Part shown: positions 51,613 through 62,616 of the stretch, piece after piece
How the letters are laid out: each line of letters starts with the position of its first letter
How positions within the stretch are numbered: position 1 is the stretch's first letter
DNA from: Bacillota bacterium
Lineage (GTDB): Bacteria > Bacillota > Clostridia > Lachnospirales > Lachnospiraceae
DNA length: 64,000 nucleotides
Reading direction: 5' to 3'
NCBI GenBank assembly: GCA_023407575.1
Contig: JAEYLX010000069.1
Location: 1-64,000, forward strand
Made by a program: the position numbers and the translations under genes
Notes under the pieces: model-generated
Told to the model about the DNA's origin: nothing
The model's database searches: none
The model's input: only the letters and a program-made list of their open reading frames with translations

Positions 51613-54600
51613 ATGAAAAAAAACAGGATAATCATAGGGCTCCTCTATTTTCTTGTATTTACTGTATTGCTATCCAGCATTGGCATTGTTAGATTAAATC
51701 ATTATACAACGTTTCTGATTATGGATAATGATGGCTATGCAATCAGTAAGAATTCCATAACGAAGAACCTTTTTACTTCAAGCATGAGTTTGGAGAATGA
51801 GGCGTATGAAGCTGTAGCTTTTAATACTTCTGATATAGTATATAAAAAGAGTAGTAGCTATTATATGGGGGAAGAAAAAACTAAAATTGAGGAAGCTTAC
51901 CCTCTGTTTGTGAATGGAGGCTCAACCCTTCTAAATATTAATAGCTCGGCAAACCTTATCGCAGATGACTTTGAGAGTGTTCCCACCTATAGTGGGCTGT
52001 ATATTAATAATGGAGTTAGTTTTAACCCGGATATGGAAAGGGCTTATCGCGAGGAGTTCATCCTATTAAGCCTGGAAAATGGATTATATATCAACACCAT
52101 GTCCATTGATGTTGCAGGCAGCTTTTTTGTTGGAAAAAATATATCAGCAAATTCTATTATTCATTTTATGGAAAATGAAATACGTTACTACAGTCAAACA
52201 AATGGGGAATTTAAACCATACATAATAGAACCACTAAACAGTGCGTCTACCATTACGATTAACAATAAGACCTACTACTACTACGACTTCTTAGAAAAAC
52301 TTGGGCTATATGATAAGGCAGAGCTGTTAGAGATTGAGCAAGATGCCGCACCAGAGGAAGTAGCAGAAACAGAAATACCTATAACAGAAATACCTGCGCC
52401 GCCAACACCAACTCCTATTATTGTTCAAGTTAATAATGCTGGTCAAAATACTAGTAAGGATACTTCTATAGAACACCAAGGGAATGAAGATGGACAGTTA
52501 GAGGAAATTGAGGTCTCACCAACGCCTACAGTAACGGTAACACCAACAGCTACTCCTACTGTTACAGAGCTGCCAGAGAAAGAAAATCAAGAGGATGAGG
52601 AGGAAGAAGAGGAGGGAATTGCTCCTACGCCTGTGGGACAGGGACAAGAGGATATCAAAGTCACTCCGAAACCTCCCGAACCTGCTGCAGTAGCAGAATT
52701 ACCCGAGCTAGTACTTCCAGATGAGGTAGTAGAGCAGGTAAGTGAGGAGCCAGTTGACTTACCAGGAGGCAATGAGGAAGAAGAAAATCCAGGGAATCCC
52801 AATTGGAAAAAACCTGTTGCCAAGGTAGGCACATTTTCCACTACAGTATATTCCATCCTTTCTCGAGGTCTCGAGATTGAAAACAATGAATTCCTGTATC
52901 GTACTGGAGTTAGCTTTAGTGTATATGAGGGGACGAAGCTGGTTATGAAAAAAGCTTACGGCTCATCTGCGGATGTCAAAATTGCCCCTTTAAAACCGGA
53001 TACAGATTATCATGTAGTTGTTCAAATGGATTACCTGGATAAGTATGGTAAGAAGATAACAGAAGATATTACAGAGACAAATGTTCATACAAAGCCCTTA
53101 TCGGAATTAGTACCAATGAAACTGAATTGGACCAATGGTAATATCTTTTACAATAAATTGCAATTAGCTAATCTATCCATAACCAACGCTATCAGCAGTT
53201 CAAGTCAGTATACGGATAAGCTAGGTAATTTAGCTACAATTAATGAGTATATTGAGACTGTTCAGTATATGGGCCGTGTTGAGGTAATTATAACCTCAAA
53301 AACAGATTCAGAAGTGCAGTATATTCTTCCGGTTTCGGCAAAGGATTTGGCTGGTCTTAAAACCGGAGTACAGATTGTCTATGAATCTAACGGAAAAATA
53401 CTCTCTAATACAGAGTATGACTATGAATTTATCTGTTATGATCGTTTTGGTAACGTACTGCCTTTAGAAGGTTCAATAAAGGGAAATAGCCATACCTGTA
53501 AACAACCTCCTAAAGCAGAAATTATAATGGTTAAAAATGAAGTAAAGAATATTGAGCTTAAAATCAACATGAAGAACGAGGATATGGCTGAAATAAGCGA
53601 GGAAAGTTTATTCTTTAGCGTATTTGATAAAAATGACAACCCAATTTTAACCACCGTTAATCTTACCGATAAAGCAGGAAATAAGCTTGCACAGAATGAA
53701 AATGGGGAATCCCATGCCATACCGCTGGAAGGGTGTTCGGTACAGTTTTTAGACTTACTTGACTATGAGGTATATAAGATACGTGTGTATTGCGATTATA
53801 ACATCAATGATAATCGCGGTGTCTATCCTTGTGCCACTATTGGTGAGATGAGTTTTACCACTATGCCGATTTCTTCCTTAGGGTATGCTTTCTTTAAAGT
53901 GGAAGTTAAGTCCGTGGAGGATTCAAGTGCTGCCATTGCCATTGGAATGGATATTGCCAGAACGGACAGTCGGCTGGTGAAACTGATCAGCAACTTAGAT
54001 ATTTCCTTTGTGAATGCAGATGGATCAGAGGCAACTGGGGTTGATGTCACCTATCATAAATCAACAGAAGAACCAACACAGGACGTTCCGTCAGAGGCGC
54101 CGAATAACGGTATTATTTCTATGACTCCGTCAGAGTTGGAGTTAATGAAAACCAATAATGGTGATGGCAGTAATGTCACCTATGTTTTTAATATGGATAA
54201 TCTGAAGAGCTTTACGGAATATAAGATAAAAATTAAGCCAAAGGTACAGATGGGACAAGTGGGAAGTGAAATCTATCGGGAGATTGAAACTTATTATACT
54301 CCGGAATCCTTCCATACCTTGAAAAAATCCCCTGTCATTGACATAGAAGCAATCTATGCTTCCTCCACCTTCATACAATTATATGGAGTGACGGTGAAAG
54401 ACCCGGATACTGCAGTGATAACCTATCCGGTTACTGTTGCTGTTTATGACCAAAGTGATGTGCAGGTAGCCACCTTTGAGATAACCTCAAAGGAAAGAGT
54501 ATCAATTATAGATGTACCTAAGTTAAAGAAGGATAAAACCTATACTTTTCGATTCTTTGCAAAAGAATTCAATAACGGTTATGACAGAACGACCTATCGT

Positions 54601-57600
54601 AAAAATTATGAATTATATTATTCCGAGCTGTTTGAAAAGAAGGAATATCTTAAGATAGCAACCAGAGAGGCAATTACTGGTGATATCAGTATTCTGCAAT
54701 TGAATAAAAATAAGTTAATTAAATCAGTAGAAATTCCTGCGAAAAAGATTACCAGCTACAATACCAGAGTTACTTTGTATCAGAACTATCGCTTTGGTAG
54801 TAACGGACAAACAAAAGCAAAATTTAGCTTGGATGTAGATTTTGGTCAGGAGCAATGGAACAGCCTGCAGATTGGTTATTCCTATGTTAACAGAACAACG
54901 AATTTTAAATTTTATTTAGATGATCCGGATGTTAATAAGGCAGCCGTTCCTTTTGCTACTCAGTCTGTAACTGACTTAACCAGGGGCACAGAATATTGTC
55001 GCTGGTCGGACGTTAAATTCTTTGATGATAACCTGACCTTATCGGGTGTACGTAGGATTTATATAGTAGCCGAAACTGCTGATGGAACTGGAGGAATTAA
55101 CTGTTTATGGGGAGTACGTTTTCATAAGACACAGTTAAGTGAGGATAGCCATTATTATGCCAATCTGAGTGCTATTGTAAGTGACCAACGAGGGGAACTT
55201 GGGGCAACTCCTTCTTATTTACTTAAGATTTATAAAGATGGAGCGTGGATTGATACCAGAAGACAGGAATGGATAGCCAATGGTGATGGAACCTATACGC
55301 TACGCATGTATCAGGTGGCTCCAGATAAAACGGAGACCTTAGTGGATACCAAAGTGTATAGTGGCAGTGAGCGTACCAGTGATACGGACTTTTATTATGA
55401 GGTAGAGAAGGGGTATCATACCTACCGATTTGATCTTTGGGCTGTGGTTTTCGATTATGAAATTTCATTAGATCAGGAAGAGTTTACTACGGAAAGAGAA
55501 ATAATTGGTATTAAAACCGCAGATGAACTGGCAGATGTTCGATATGGGCTTGATAAAAAGTACTATGTAATAAAGGATATTGTATTCCCACTGAATTGGA
55601 ATAACATAACTGCCAGTCAGACCTTTAATGGGGAACTAGATTTTAGAGGACATACACTTAAATATAACAGTACGGCTAATCTAATCTCAACGATTGGTTA
55701 TTATGGAAAGCTGAAAAATCTTGTATTTACCTATGTAGAGGGTTGGGGCAGTGATGTCGAGAGAAAGACAGATCGTATCGTTACCTATAATTACGGCAAG
55801 ATTAGCAATATTATGGCGCTGCGTAATAATGGGAATAAAGCTCAAACCTACAAAACAGACAGTGCCGCAATCTGTCATACGAATTATGAAAGCGGTGTAA
55901 TAGAGAACTTTGTAGTTAAGACCATAGATCCTTTTATTACCACTACAAATTCAGCTGGTGTCTGTGTATATAACAGAGGTATTATCCGTAATGGTTATAT
56001 TTACGGAGCCCCTATGCAAAGAACATCAAAGGAAACACTGACAGAGGATCAGTTTACTGCCAATAATAATCTGGGCGGTATTGTTGCTGTTAACCGTCAG
56101 ACAGGAATTATAGAGAATGTATACTCACTCATGGATATAGAAACCAGAGAAATGAAATCAGTAAATGATTATACCTTTGGTTTGGTCGGATTAAATGACG
56201 GAACTTTAAGAAATAGTTTCTATGCTGGAGATGTATTCTATGGAGGTGAAATTTGGCAAGGTTATGGCCCTGCCTATCGTAACCGTTATGCAACCAGCTC
56301 TATTAAAGATACCTATTATTATTCAGAAAATGACTATGGAAAAACGGTAAACAAAGAAATTTCAAAATTAGTATTGTATGATGATAGCTGGTATGAACGT
56401 TTATTTAATGCGTCCAATAGTACGGTCAAAAATCAATTTAATATGGATGCAGTGGAATTAGGGTTCTATCCACAGGTAGTATGGCCAAAATTTATGCCGG
56501 AACAGGATTATAATCCACTTCCAGAGCTTACGGATGAGGACAATATTAAAATAGTTGATACCTATATTACAGAACAGGGTGAAAATTTTGCCACGGCAGT
56601 AATAACCTTTGATAATCCCGACAAGTTTGAGATTAAATCCATCGGAATACAGTGGTTAAATACTCAAATTCTTTCACAGGAAGAAGACGGGGATTTTTAT
56701 CGTGTAACAGTACGTTTAACACAGGCAGCAGAAACCAAGTTCTACTCCTCCTATGATATTATAACTTTTAGCTACATGCTTGGATTTAAGAACATTATTC
56801 GAACTGTGGACTATCTGGAGGACAATAAGCCTACGGTTGCTGCAGAGTTCTATAAGCCAGTTGATACGATTGAAAAGTGGTCAGCCATGAAAGATGATTA
56901 TAGTCAGAATTATCGTTTATATGCGGACTTAAGCTTCCAATTCCTTGATCCTAAGATTTTAGTAATGCCAGCAAATGTTACCTTATCAACTTCGGATGCT
57001 AATTTCAGCAAGGATGCCTTCTCTGGAAAGCTGGATGGGAATAACCATAAGATAAGCTTTGCTGATACAGGAACCTATGGGTATATCTTTGGTAAATTAA
57101 AAGGAACAATAAAGAACTTAACAGTTGAAAACCTAGATGCTACCAAAGGCAATACCCAGTTCAAGGGCTTTATAGGGCGAATGCTGGAGGGCTCCGTGGT
57201 AGACAATGTACATATTCTGGGTATGGATGCTATCAGCTATGAACACTGTGGTGCCATTGCCGGTGATGCTTACTCTGCAACCATTATGAATTCTTCGGCA
57301 CATGATGTGAAGATTCAGTCTTCTGCGGATGGTAATTATGCACAGTATATTGGAGGCTTGGTGGGTAAGCACAGATTATCCGGTACGACTAGTCTCTATG
57401 CGAATTTGACTATTCTTAACTGCTATGTGGATGGAGTAGACCTTAAAGTATTAGCAGCAGGAGATTGTGGTGGTGTTGGTGGATTAATCGGATTTATCCG
57501 AGCAAGTGCCGAAATCTACCATGTCTATGTAGTAAATGGTAAAATAGATACCGTTTATAAGAATGCGGGTGGTTTAATCGGAGCAATTGACACTTATACC

Positions 57601-60600
57601 AATTCAGAGTCAAGCTTCTATATGTTGAAGGATTATTATGTAGATGTGGATATTACTACAATTACAAAGCGTGCTGGTGGAATTGTTGGTTTTTCCACGG
57701 TAACCAATGGTGAATTAGAGGAGACAGGACTTGTGCTGGGTAATACCGTTACAAGCTTACCAAGTGCAGAGGATGTGGGAAGATTTTATGGCTATAACAA
57801 GGTTAGCTCCGGTAAGATCTATGGCTATGAATACTCCATTTTAAATGGTGCTATCAACAACGATAGTACGTTACTCACCTATCAAAAACTCATTGATCCG
57901 ACCATTTATGAAAAGGGTGGAATATTAGACTGGGATGCTGACTTTGTAAGAAACCAGGAAGAGCTTGCTAAGGGTATTTTGCCAAAGTTAAATCGTATTG
58001 ATGGCACAGGGCTTCTTCCATACCAGGAGGATTATCACCTGGAGAATAGCCCAATTAAGATAAAGAGTATCTCCAGTAAGAATTACAGTACGGGTGAATT
58101 ATATACAGTTCAGATTATTACAGAGCATTCACCGGAGGTTACCATTACAGGCGCGACCTTCAATGGATTGTTACCTGCAGACCTTGGTGACCCAAACGCA
58201 GAAATAAAGATTTCTAGAACAGAACTAGGAACTACTCTAGAATATGTTCTTGGTATTGAGGGTTACTATGACTGCTATTATTTAACAGGGTTTAATTATA
58301 ATTTGACTGGAGATGCAGAAGGTAAAAATCAAAGTGCTTACCTTAGCGTGGGTATTGTTCCACAATATTTAAAAATTGGTTCCGTAGATGAATGGAATAC
58401 CTTAATGTCCAAAGAGATGTTTGGAACTAAGAGGTATAATATCCAGATAACAGGTGATTTGAACTTTAATGATTACCATGGTAATGCAGCGAAGGATGTG
58501 GTGGTTAACCATATCATGGGTAACGAACTCGCAGCGGGCAGCTGGAAAAAAGTTAAGGGAATTAATATGGAGTCAACAGAATCCTTTATTAAGGCAGCTT
58601 ATGGTAATGTCAGCTATTTGAGTTTTGAGGATATTACAATGACCAAATCCCTGGCTAAGTTCCCAGCTGCAATAAATAGTTACGGAATTATCAGTGCAGT
58701 GACTGGTGATATGCATGATGTTAGCTTTAAAGAGGTTAAACTGGATGCTTATAATAGTGCCTATGCGGGTATTGTGCCCCTGGCATATGGCATGAACTAT
58801 AATATTTCTTTAACTGGTGTAACCGTATATGATACTTACGCCTCCACAGTTCCTGCAAAAAGAGCCGTGGGAGGATTGGTCGGAAGATTGTCCGGTTCCG
58901 GTGGATGCTACGACATTACAGCAACGAACTTAATCGTACAGGGAAGAGATTATGTAGGTGGTATTGTTGGTACTCAGGAAGATGGTCGTTATTTATGGAA
59001 TATTAAAGTAGATAATGCAGTAGTATCCGCGGCAAATGCTTCTTATAACTATATTGGCGGTGTCGTAGGCTACGCGGATGTAACTTCCTTACAGAATGTA
59101 TTTGGTAACTGTAGTATTAAGAACAGCGTTGTGGAAGGAAGTACCTATGTTGGAGGATTAGCAGGCTTAGGCAGTCTCATCGGCGACAGCCGACTTAGTA
59201 GCTTAGACAATGATAAGTACCTGGTGAAAGCAGAAAAGGTATTTGTGGTTGGTACCGGCAGTAATACGGGTGGAGTTGTTGGACAAGGTGTTGCAAACCG
59301 TGCACAAGTAAGAAATTCATATATTTATAGTATCTACAATATTGGTGGTGTCAGTGGCAATGGTTCTTCCATTTTCTCCTCGGTTACTGATTCTACCATA
59401 GGATCTGTGTACGATAGAAATGTGGGCGATACCGGCAATACGGTATTCAGAACCTCTGTCAATGATAGAATTGCTTATTATCAAGGATTACTTGCTGGAA
59501 CTTCAAATACACAAGCGCAAAAGGTATATACGGAAGCCATTAAGGTGCTTGGGTATTTGACAACAACAGCAAGAACTACCTCCTGGTCAGCGGCGAGCTT
59601 CACCGGGAATAACAATACCAGAATTGGTGGAATTAGTGGAAGAAGTATAACCATTAATAATTGTATCGTAGCAAATAGCCGTATTGGTTCCTTTGGAGCA
59701 GTTTCGGTTGGAGGAATTGTAGCTCGTACCGAAGCGGCAGCTGAAAATTCTGGTGGCTATAAAATTGCCTCCAGTGGGACGCAAAACTGTGAAATCTATG
59801 GAGCAGAAGACGTTGGTGGAATTGTGGGCAGTCATTTTAGAGGTTATATAGAAAGTTGTTATAGCAATAGTAATGTAACTGCAACGACTTATAATGCAGG
59901 TGGTATTGCCGGTAAGGTAAGGGCAACGAGCTTGTATAGTATGAGTGAGACACCATATATCAATCATGTATTCTATACAGGCACAGTTACAGCACCGGAT
60001 TATGTGGGTGGTATTGTCGGAAAAATGGAGCAGGATTTATACAATGTAAACCAAGGCTGGCTAATGGCTGGTGATGTAGTAGTTAAAGGTGCTTCGGGAA
60101 AAGGTAATTTCTTCTTAAATAAGCAGCTGGGTGATGCAAGAGGAATTACCAGCTCACTGGTATATGAAAATAGTAAGATAACCTTTGGTACTACCACCAG
60201 TACCTCGGTTGCCTACTATCAAGCAAACCCGATTTTATTACTTCGAGATGAAATTACATTTGTAACAACGGCTGAGATGAAGACCAAGTCAATCTATGTG
60301 GATAAACTTTTTTGGAGTTCCGACGCAGGAATTACAAGTTCTAATTATTCTGCGAGATATTGGAATTATAACGGTTTGACTAGGGGCTATATGCCATATT
60401 TAACCAATGCACCAATGAATAATTATGATATGACAAGTTCCATGAGGATTTTAAAGTTCCAGGAGGGATATGAAGCTGATCCGTTAAATGAGGGAAAGGC
60501 GAAGATAGACAGCAATGGACTGTATGTGTATCAATATGAATCCTACAATGGAGGAATTCCTGTACCGGGAAGTGGCGCAAATACTGTAAAACGAAGCCTG

Positions 60601-62616
60601 TTAAAGACCCAATCATTGGATATACCTAAGGCAGAGTTTTACACGGTGGATGCAGATCAATTAAATATTGAGTTCACTGAAATAAATGAAAACGCCTCCT
60701 TTAAGGTAATGGCAAATGGTAAAGCGGTCGCAGAAAGCATAATTAATCAGCGAACCTTCACACTGGAATATGATTTTAAAACCGAACTGGAAATTATAAT
60801 CAACAATGGACTGGACGAACTTAGTTATACAGTTTGGCCGGAAGATATCAATCGAAACATCATGACCTGGAATGCAGATTATTATTACATAGCGACCAAT
60901 AAGGTGGAAGGAAGTAATATAACGTTGCCGGGACAATATGTGAACCTGTATGCAGGACATGCTCTGGATGTATATGGAAAGGTATATGAGGTTCAAAGTG
61001 GACAAGTGCTTAGAAATATAAATGGCATCGGTCTTGCTAAGGAGGTAATTCCAATTCATGAGTTTACTTATGCAGATTACACCATTGAAACCTATAAAAA
61101 CTATTCCATAATCAATCAAACGAAACGTGAAAAACTAAGATTATATGTTAAGAATGAGGAGTTATCAGCAATTTCTTCTACCTTATCGATGGTTATGGAT
61201 AGCCTGATTCTGGACAATTACAATGGCAGTAAATATTGCTCCATATTATCTACGGACGGCATGATTGTTGATATGACAGACAACAAATTAAATATACCTG
61301 AGGAGTTTGAGAATTCGGATATTCAGTATATGACGAACAATATCAATAGTACGAATCATATTGTCCTTGTGCGATATTATGATGGAGCAGTGGCTGGTTT
61401 TAATTATATTACTGGTGAAATGCTGGAGATTGATAGTCCAAGAGGAACCACAACTAATTTGACCGCTGAAGACGGCTTCCTGGGTAGATCAGCCAATACG
61501 TCAATGACGAATTTTGCTACCTTATATATGGAGGCAATTGCCTTTGAGACAAATATTACTGATATTGGCTGGGCTGAAGTTAATGGTGCGAATATTGTAA
61601 ATGGAGAAGCTGTTACTTCTGAAGTAGGTGTGATTAACGAGGATACCTCGATGGAAGTATATGTGGAAGATACCTTTGTACTGGATGATGGTACAATTGT
61701 AGGTGATAAAGCATTGGATAATACAACTATCTCTGCAGGAGGAACATCAACTTCAATTATAAGTCAGAATAGCAGGGATGAGATTGTTACCAATGGGGCA
61801 GTACCCCCTGATACTCAGGTAATAGCAAGTGACGGTTTGACCTTGGAGGCATTACTTCTTCAAGCAGAAGACACAAAGCTAGCATCAATTCGAGCAGCCA
61901 TTGCTGTGGTTGCTAAGTATGGTGCCACAAAAGAAGAACTGGAGCAATTGGAGACTATGATTGATAAGTTGTCGGAGAAAGGGATTTCAGTTCAAGCTAT
62001 TGAAGAGTTAAAATCTTCATTAGAAGAAGCAATCAAAGAAGCTGCAGAAAAGATACAGGACGTTTTACAGGCAACATCGGAGGATATAATTTCTGACGAG
62101 GGTACGTTAGAAGCAAATGATACGGACGAGAGTAACTTAGCTGGGCTTGATAATTCCAACAACTCTAACAATTCCGACAAGGATGAGAAGAACGGTAAAG
62201 CAGGTTCAAAGCATTCTGATAGCGGTAAGGAAAAGGACAGTTCTACTGGGTTAGTATCCACTGATGGAAAAAAAGCTGATGAAGACAAAGTTGCATCCAG
62301 TATACTTACAGTGCAACAAAATAGCAGTAAGGATAAAGCTAATTATATATCAGTCTACGATGAAACCACAAACCAGTATTTAATCTATGATGAGAAGGAG
62401 CTATTATCTGAATCTGATACCGAATTAACATCAGTTAATGATAAGGTGAAGAAATCTGGGCACATGATAGACTACAAAGCAAAATACAGAGCAGATATTG
62501 ATCATAACGATGATGAAAATATCTATGGATTTATCTTATTAGCTGCAGCAATTTCCGGTATTGCTCTATTATTGGGTGGTTTAGTATTAAAGAAACATAA
62601 GGAGGCTTCCGAATGA
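51613..62616 (+). CDS. Giant double-anchored surface protein, Fn3-like and GLUG repeats
   Basis: 3667 residues. Membrane helix about 6-26; ectodomain about 30-240 of the family described in neighbouring genes; Pro/Thr/Glu-rich spacer about 245-405; Fn3-like domains about 405-1300; two long regions of GLUG-type repeats (GGIVG and GGLVG patterns such as GGIVGTQEDG and GGVVGYAD), probably beta-helices, from about 1290 to 3000; beta-rich tail, acidic Ser/Asp-rich stretch about 3490-3560; C-terminal membrane helix (FILLAAAISGIALLLGGLVL) and KKHKEASE. Two anchors mean both ends are at the membrane and the middle forms a giant external loop. No sortase motif. Confidence 0.8.
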   Translation: MKKNRIIIGLLYFLVFTVLLSSIGIVRLNHYTTFLIMDNDGYAISKNSITKNLFTSSMSLENEAYEAVAFNTSDIVYKKSSSYYMGEEKTKIEEAYPLFVNGGSTLLNINSSANLIADDFESVPTYSGLYINNGVSFNPDMERAYREEFILLSLENGLYINTMSIDVAGSFFVGKNISANSIIHFMENEIRYYSQTNGEFKPYIIEPLNSASTITINNKTYYYYDFLEKLGLYDKAELLEIEQDAAPEEVAETEIPITEIPAPPTPTPIIVQVNNAGQNTSKDTSIEHQGNEDGQLEEIEVSPTPTVTVTPTATPTVTELPEKENQEDEEEEEEGIAPTPVGQGQEDIKVTPKPPEPAAVAELPELVLPDEVVEQVSEEPVDLPGGNEEEENPGNPNWKKPVAKVGTFSTTVYSILSRGLEIENNEFLYRTGVSFSVYEGTKLVMKKAYGSSADVKIAPLKPDTDYHVVVQMDYLDKYGKKITEDITETNVHTKPLSELVPMKLNWTNGNIFYNKLQLANLSITNAISSSSQYTDKLGNLATINEYIETVQYMGRVEVIITSKTDSEVQYILPVSAKDLAGLKTGVQIVYESNGKILSNTEYDYEFICYDRFGNVLPLEGSIKGNSHTCKQPPKAEIIMVKNEVKNIELKINMKNEDMAEISEESLFFSVFDKNDNPILTTVNLTDKAGNKLAQNENGESHAIPLEGCSVQFLDLLDYEVYKIRVYCDYNINDNRGVYPCATIGEMSFTTMPISSLGYAFFKVEVKSVEDSSAAIAIGMDIARTDSRLVKLISNLDISFVNADGSEATGVDVTYHKSTEEPTQDVPSEAPNNGIISMTPSELELMKTNNGDGSNVTYVFNMDNLKSFTEYKIKIKPKVQMGQVGSEIYREIETYYTPESFHTLKKSPVIDIEAIYASSTFIQLYGVTVKDPDTAVITYPVTVAVYDQSDVQVATFEITSKERVSIIDVPKLKKDKTYTFRFFAKEFNNGYDRTTYRKNYELYYSELFEKKEYLKIATREAITGDISILQLNKNKLIKSVEIPAKKITSYNTRVTLYQNYRFGSNGQTKAKFSLDVDFGQEQWNSLQIGYSYVNRTTNFKFYLDDPDVNKAAVPFATQSVTDLTRGTEYCRWSDVKFFDDNLTLSGVRRIYIVAETADGTGGINCLWGVRFHKTQLSEDSHYYANLSAIVSDQRGELGATPSYLLKIYKDGAWIDTRRQEWIANGDGTYTLRMYQVAPDKTETLVDTKVYSGSERTSDTDFYYEVEKGYHTYRFDLWAVVFDYEISLDQEEFTTEREIIGIKTADELADVRYGLDKKYYVIKDIVFPLNWNNITASQTFNGELDFRGHTLKYNSTANLISTIGYYGKLKNLVFTYVEGWGSDVERKTDRIVTYNYGKISNIMALRNNGNKAQTYKTDSAAICHTNYESGVIENFVVKTIDPFITTTNSAGVCVYNRGIIRNGYIYGAPMQRTSKETLTEDQFTANNNLGGIVAVNRQTGIIENVYSLMDIETREMKSVNDYTFGLVGLNDGTLRNSFYAGDVFYGGEIWQGYGPAYRNRYATSSIKDTYYYSENDYGKTVNKEISKLVLYDDSWYERLFNASNSTVKNQFNMDAVELGFYPQVVWPKFMPEQDYNPLPELTDEDNIKIVDTYITEQGENFATAVITFDNPDKFEIKSIGIQWLNTQILSQEEDGDFYRVTVRLTQAAETKFYSSYDIITFSYMLGFKNIIRTVDYLEDNKPTVAAEFYKPVDTIEKWSAMKDDYSQNYRLYADLSFQFLDPKILVMPANVTLSTSDANFSKDAFSGKLDGNNHKISFADTGTYGYIFGKLKGTIKNLTVENLDATKGNTQFKGFIGRMLEGSVVDNVHILGMDAISYEHCGAIAGDAYSATIMNSSAHDVKIQSSADGNYAQYIGGLVGKHRLSGTTSLYANLTILNCYVDGVDLKVLAAGDCGGVGGLIGFIRASAEIYHVYVVNGKIDTVYKNAGGLIGAIDTYTNSESSFYMLKDYYVDVDITTITKRAGGIVGFSTVTNGELEETGLVLGNTVTSLPSAEDVGRFYGYNKVSSGKIYGYEYSILNGAINNDSTLLTYQKLIDPTIYEKGGILDWDADFVRNQEELAKGILPKLNRIDGTGLLPYQEDYHLENSPIKIKSISSKNYSTGELYTVQIITEHSPEVTITGATFNGLLPADLGDPNAEIKISRTELGTTLEYVLGIEGYYDCYYLTGFNYNLTGDAEGKNQSAYLSVGIVPQYLKIGSVDEWNTLMSKEMFGTKRYNIQITGDLNFNDYHGNAAKDVVVNHIMGNELAAGSWKKVKGINMESTESFIKAAYGNVSYLSFEDITMTKSLAKFPAAINSYGIISAVTGDMHDVSFKEVKLDAYNSAYAGIVPLAYGMNYNISLTGVTVYDTYASTVPAKRAVGGLVGRLSGSGGCYDITATNLIVQGRDYVGGIVGTQEDGRYLWNIKVDNAVVSAANASYNYIGGVVGYADVTSLQNVFGNCSIKNSVVEGSTYVGGLAGLGSLIGDSRLSSLDNDKYLVKAEKVFVVGTGSNTGGVVGQGVANRAQVRNSYIYSIYNIGGVSGNGSSIFSSVTDSTIGSVYDRNVGDTGNTVFRTSVNDRIAYYQGLLAGTSNTQAQKVYTEAIKVLGYLTTTARTTSWSAASFTGNNNTRIGGISGRSITINNCIVANSRIGSFGAVSVGGIVARTEAAAENSGGYKIASSGTQNCEIYGAEDVGGIVGSHFRGYIESCYSNSNVTATTYNAGGIAGKVRATSLYSMSETPYINHVFYTGTVTAPDYVGGIVGKMEQDLYNVNQGWLMAGDVVVKGASGKGNFFLNKQLGDARGITSSLVYENSKITFGTTTSTSVAYYQANPILLLRDEITFVTTAEMKTKSIYVDKLFWSSDAGITSSNYSARYWNYNGLTRGYMPYLTNAPMNNYDMTSSMRILKFQEGYEADPLNEGKAKIDSNGLYVYQYESYNGGIPVPGSGANTVKRSLLKTQSLDIPKAEFYTVDADQLNIEFTEINENASFKVMANGKAVAESIINQRTFTLEYDFKTELEIIINNGLDELSYTVWPEDINRNIMTWNADYYYIATNKVEGSNITLPGQYVNLYAGHALDVYGKVYEVQSGQVLRNINGIGLAKEVIPIHEFTYADYTIETYKNYSIINQTKREKLRLYVKNEELSAISSTLSMVMDSLILDNYNGSKYCSILSTDGMIVDMTDNKLNIPEEFENSDIQYMTNNINSTNHIVLVRYYDGAVAGFNYITGEMLEIDSPRGTTTNLTAEDGFLGRSANTSMTNFATLYMEAIAFETNITDIGWAEVNGANIVNGEAVTSEVGVINEDTSMEVYVEDTFVLDDGTIVGDKALDNTTISAGGTSTSIISQNSRDEIVTNGAVPPDTQVIASDGLTLEALLLQAEDTKLASIRAAIAVVAKYGATKEELEQLETMIDKLSEKGISVQAIEELKSSLEEAIKEAAEKIQDVLQATSEDIISDEGTLEANDTDESNLAGLDNSNNSNNSDKDEKNGKAGSKHSDSGKEKDSSTGLVSTDGKKADEDKVASSILTVQQNSSKDKANYISVYDETTNQYLIYDEKELLSESDTELTSVNDKVKKSGHMIDYKAKYRADIDHNDDENIYGFILLAAAISGIALLLGGLVLKKHKEASE

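Noticed and set aside
60200..62616. Sortase-anchored C-terminus on the 3667-aa protein
   Set aside because: No LPxTG-like motif precedes the final membrane helix; a transmembrane anchor fits better.
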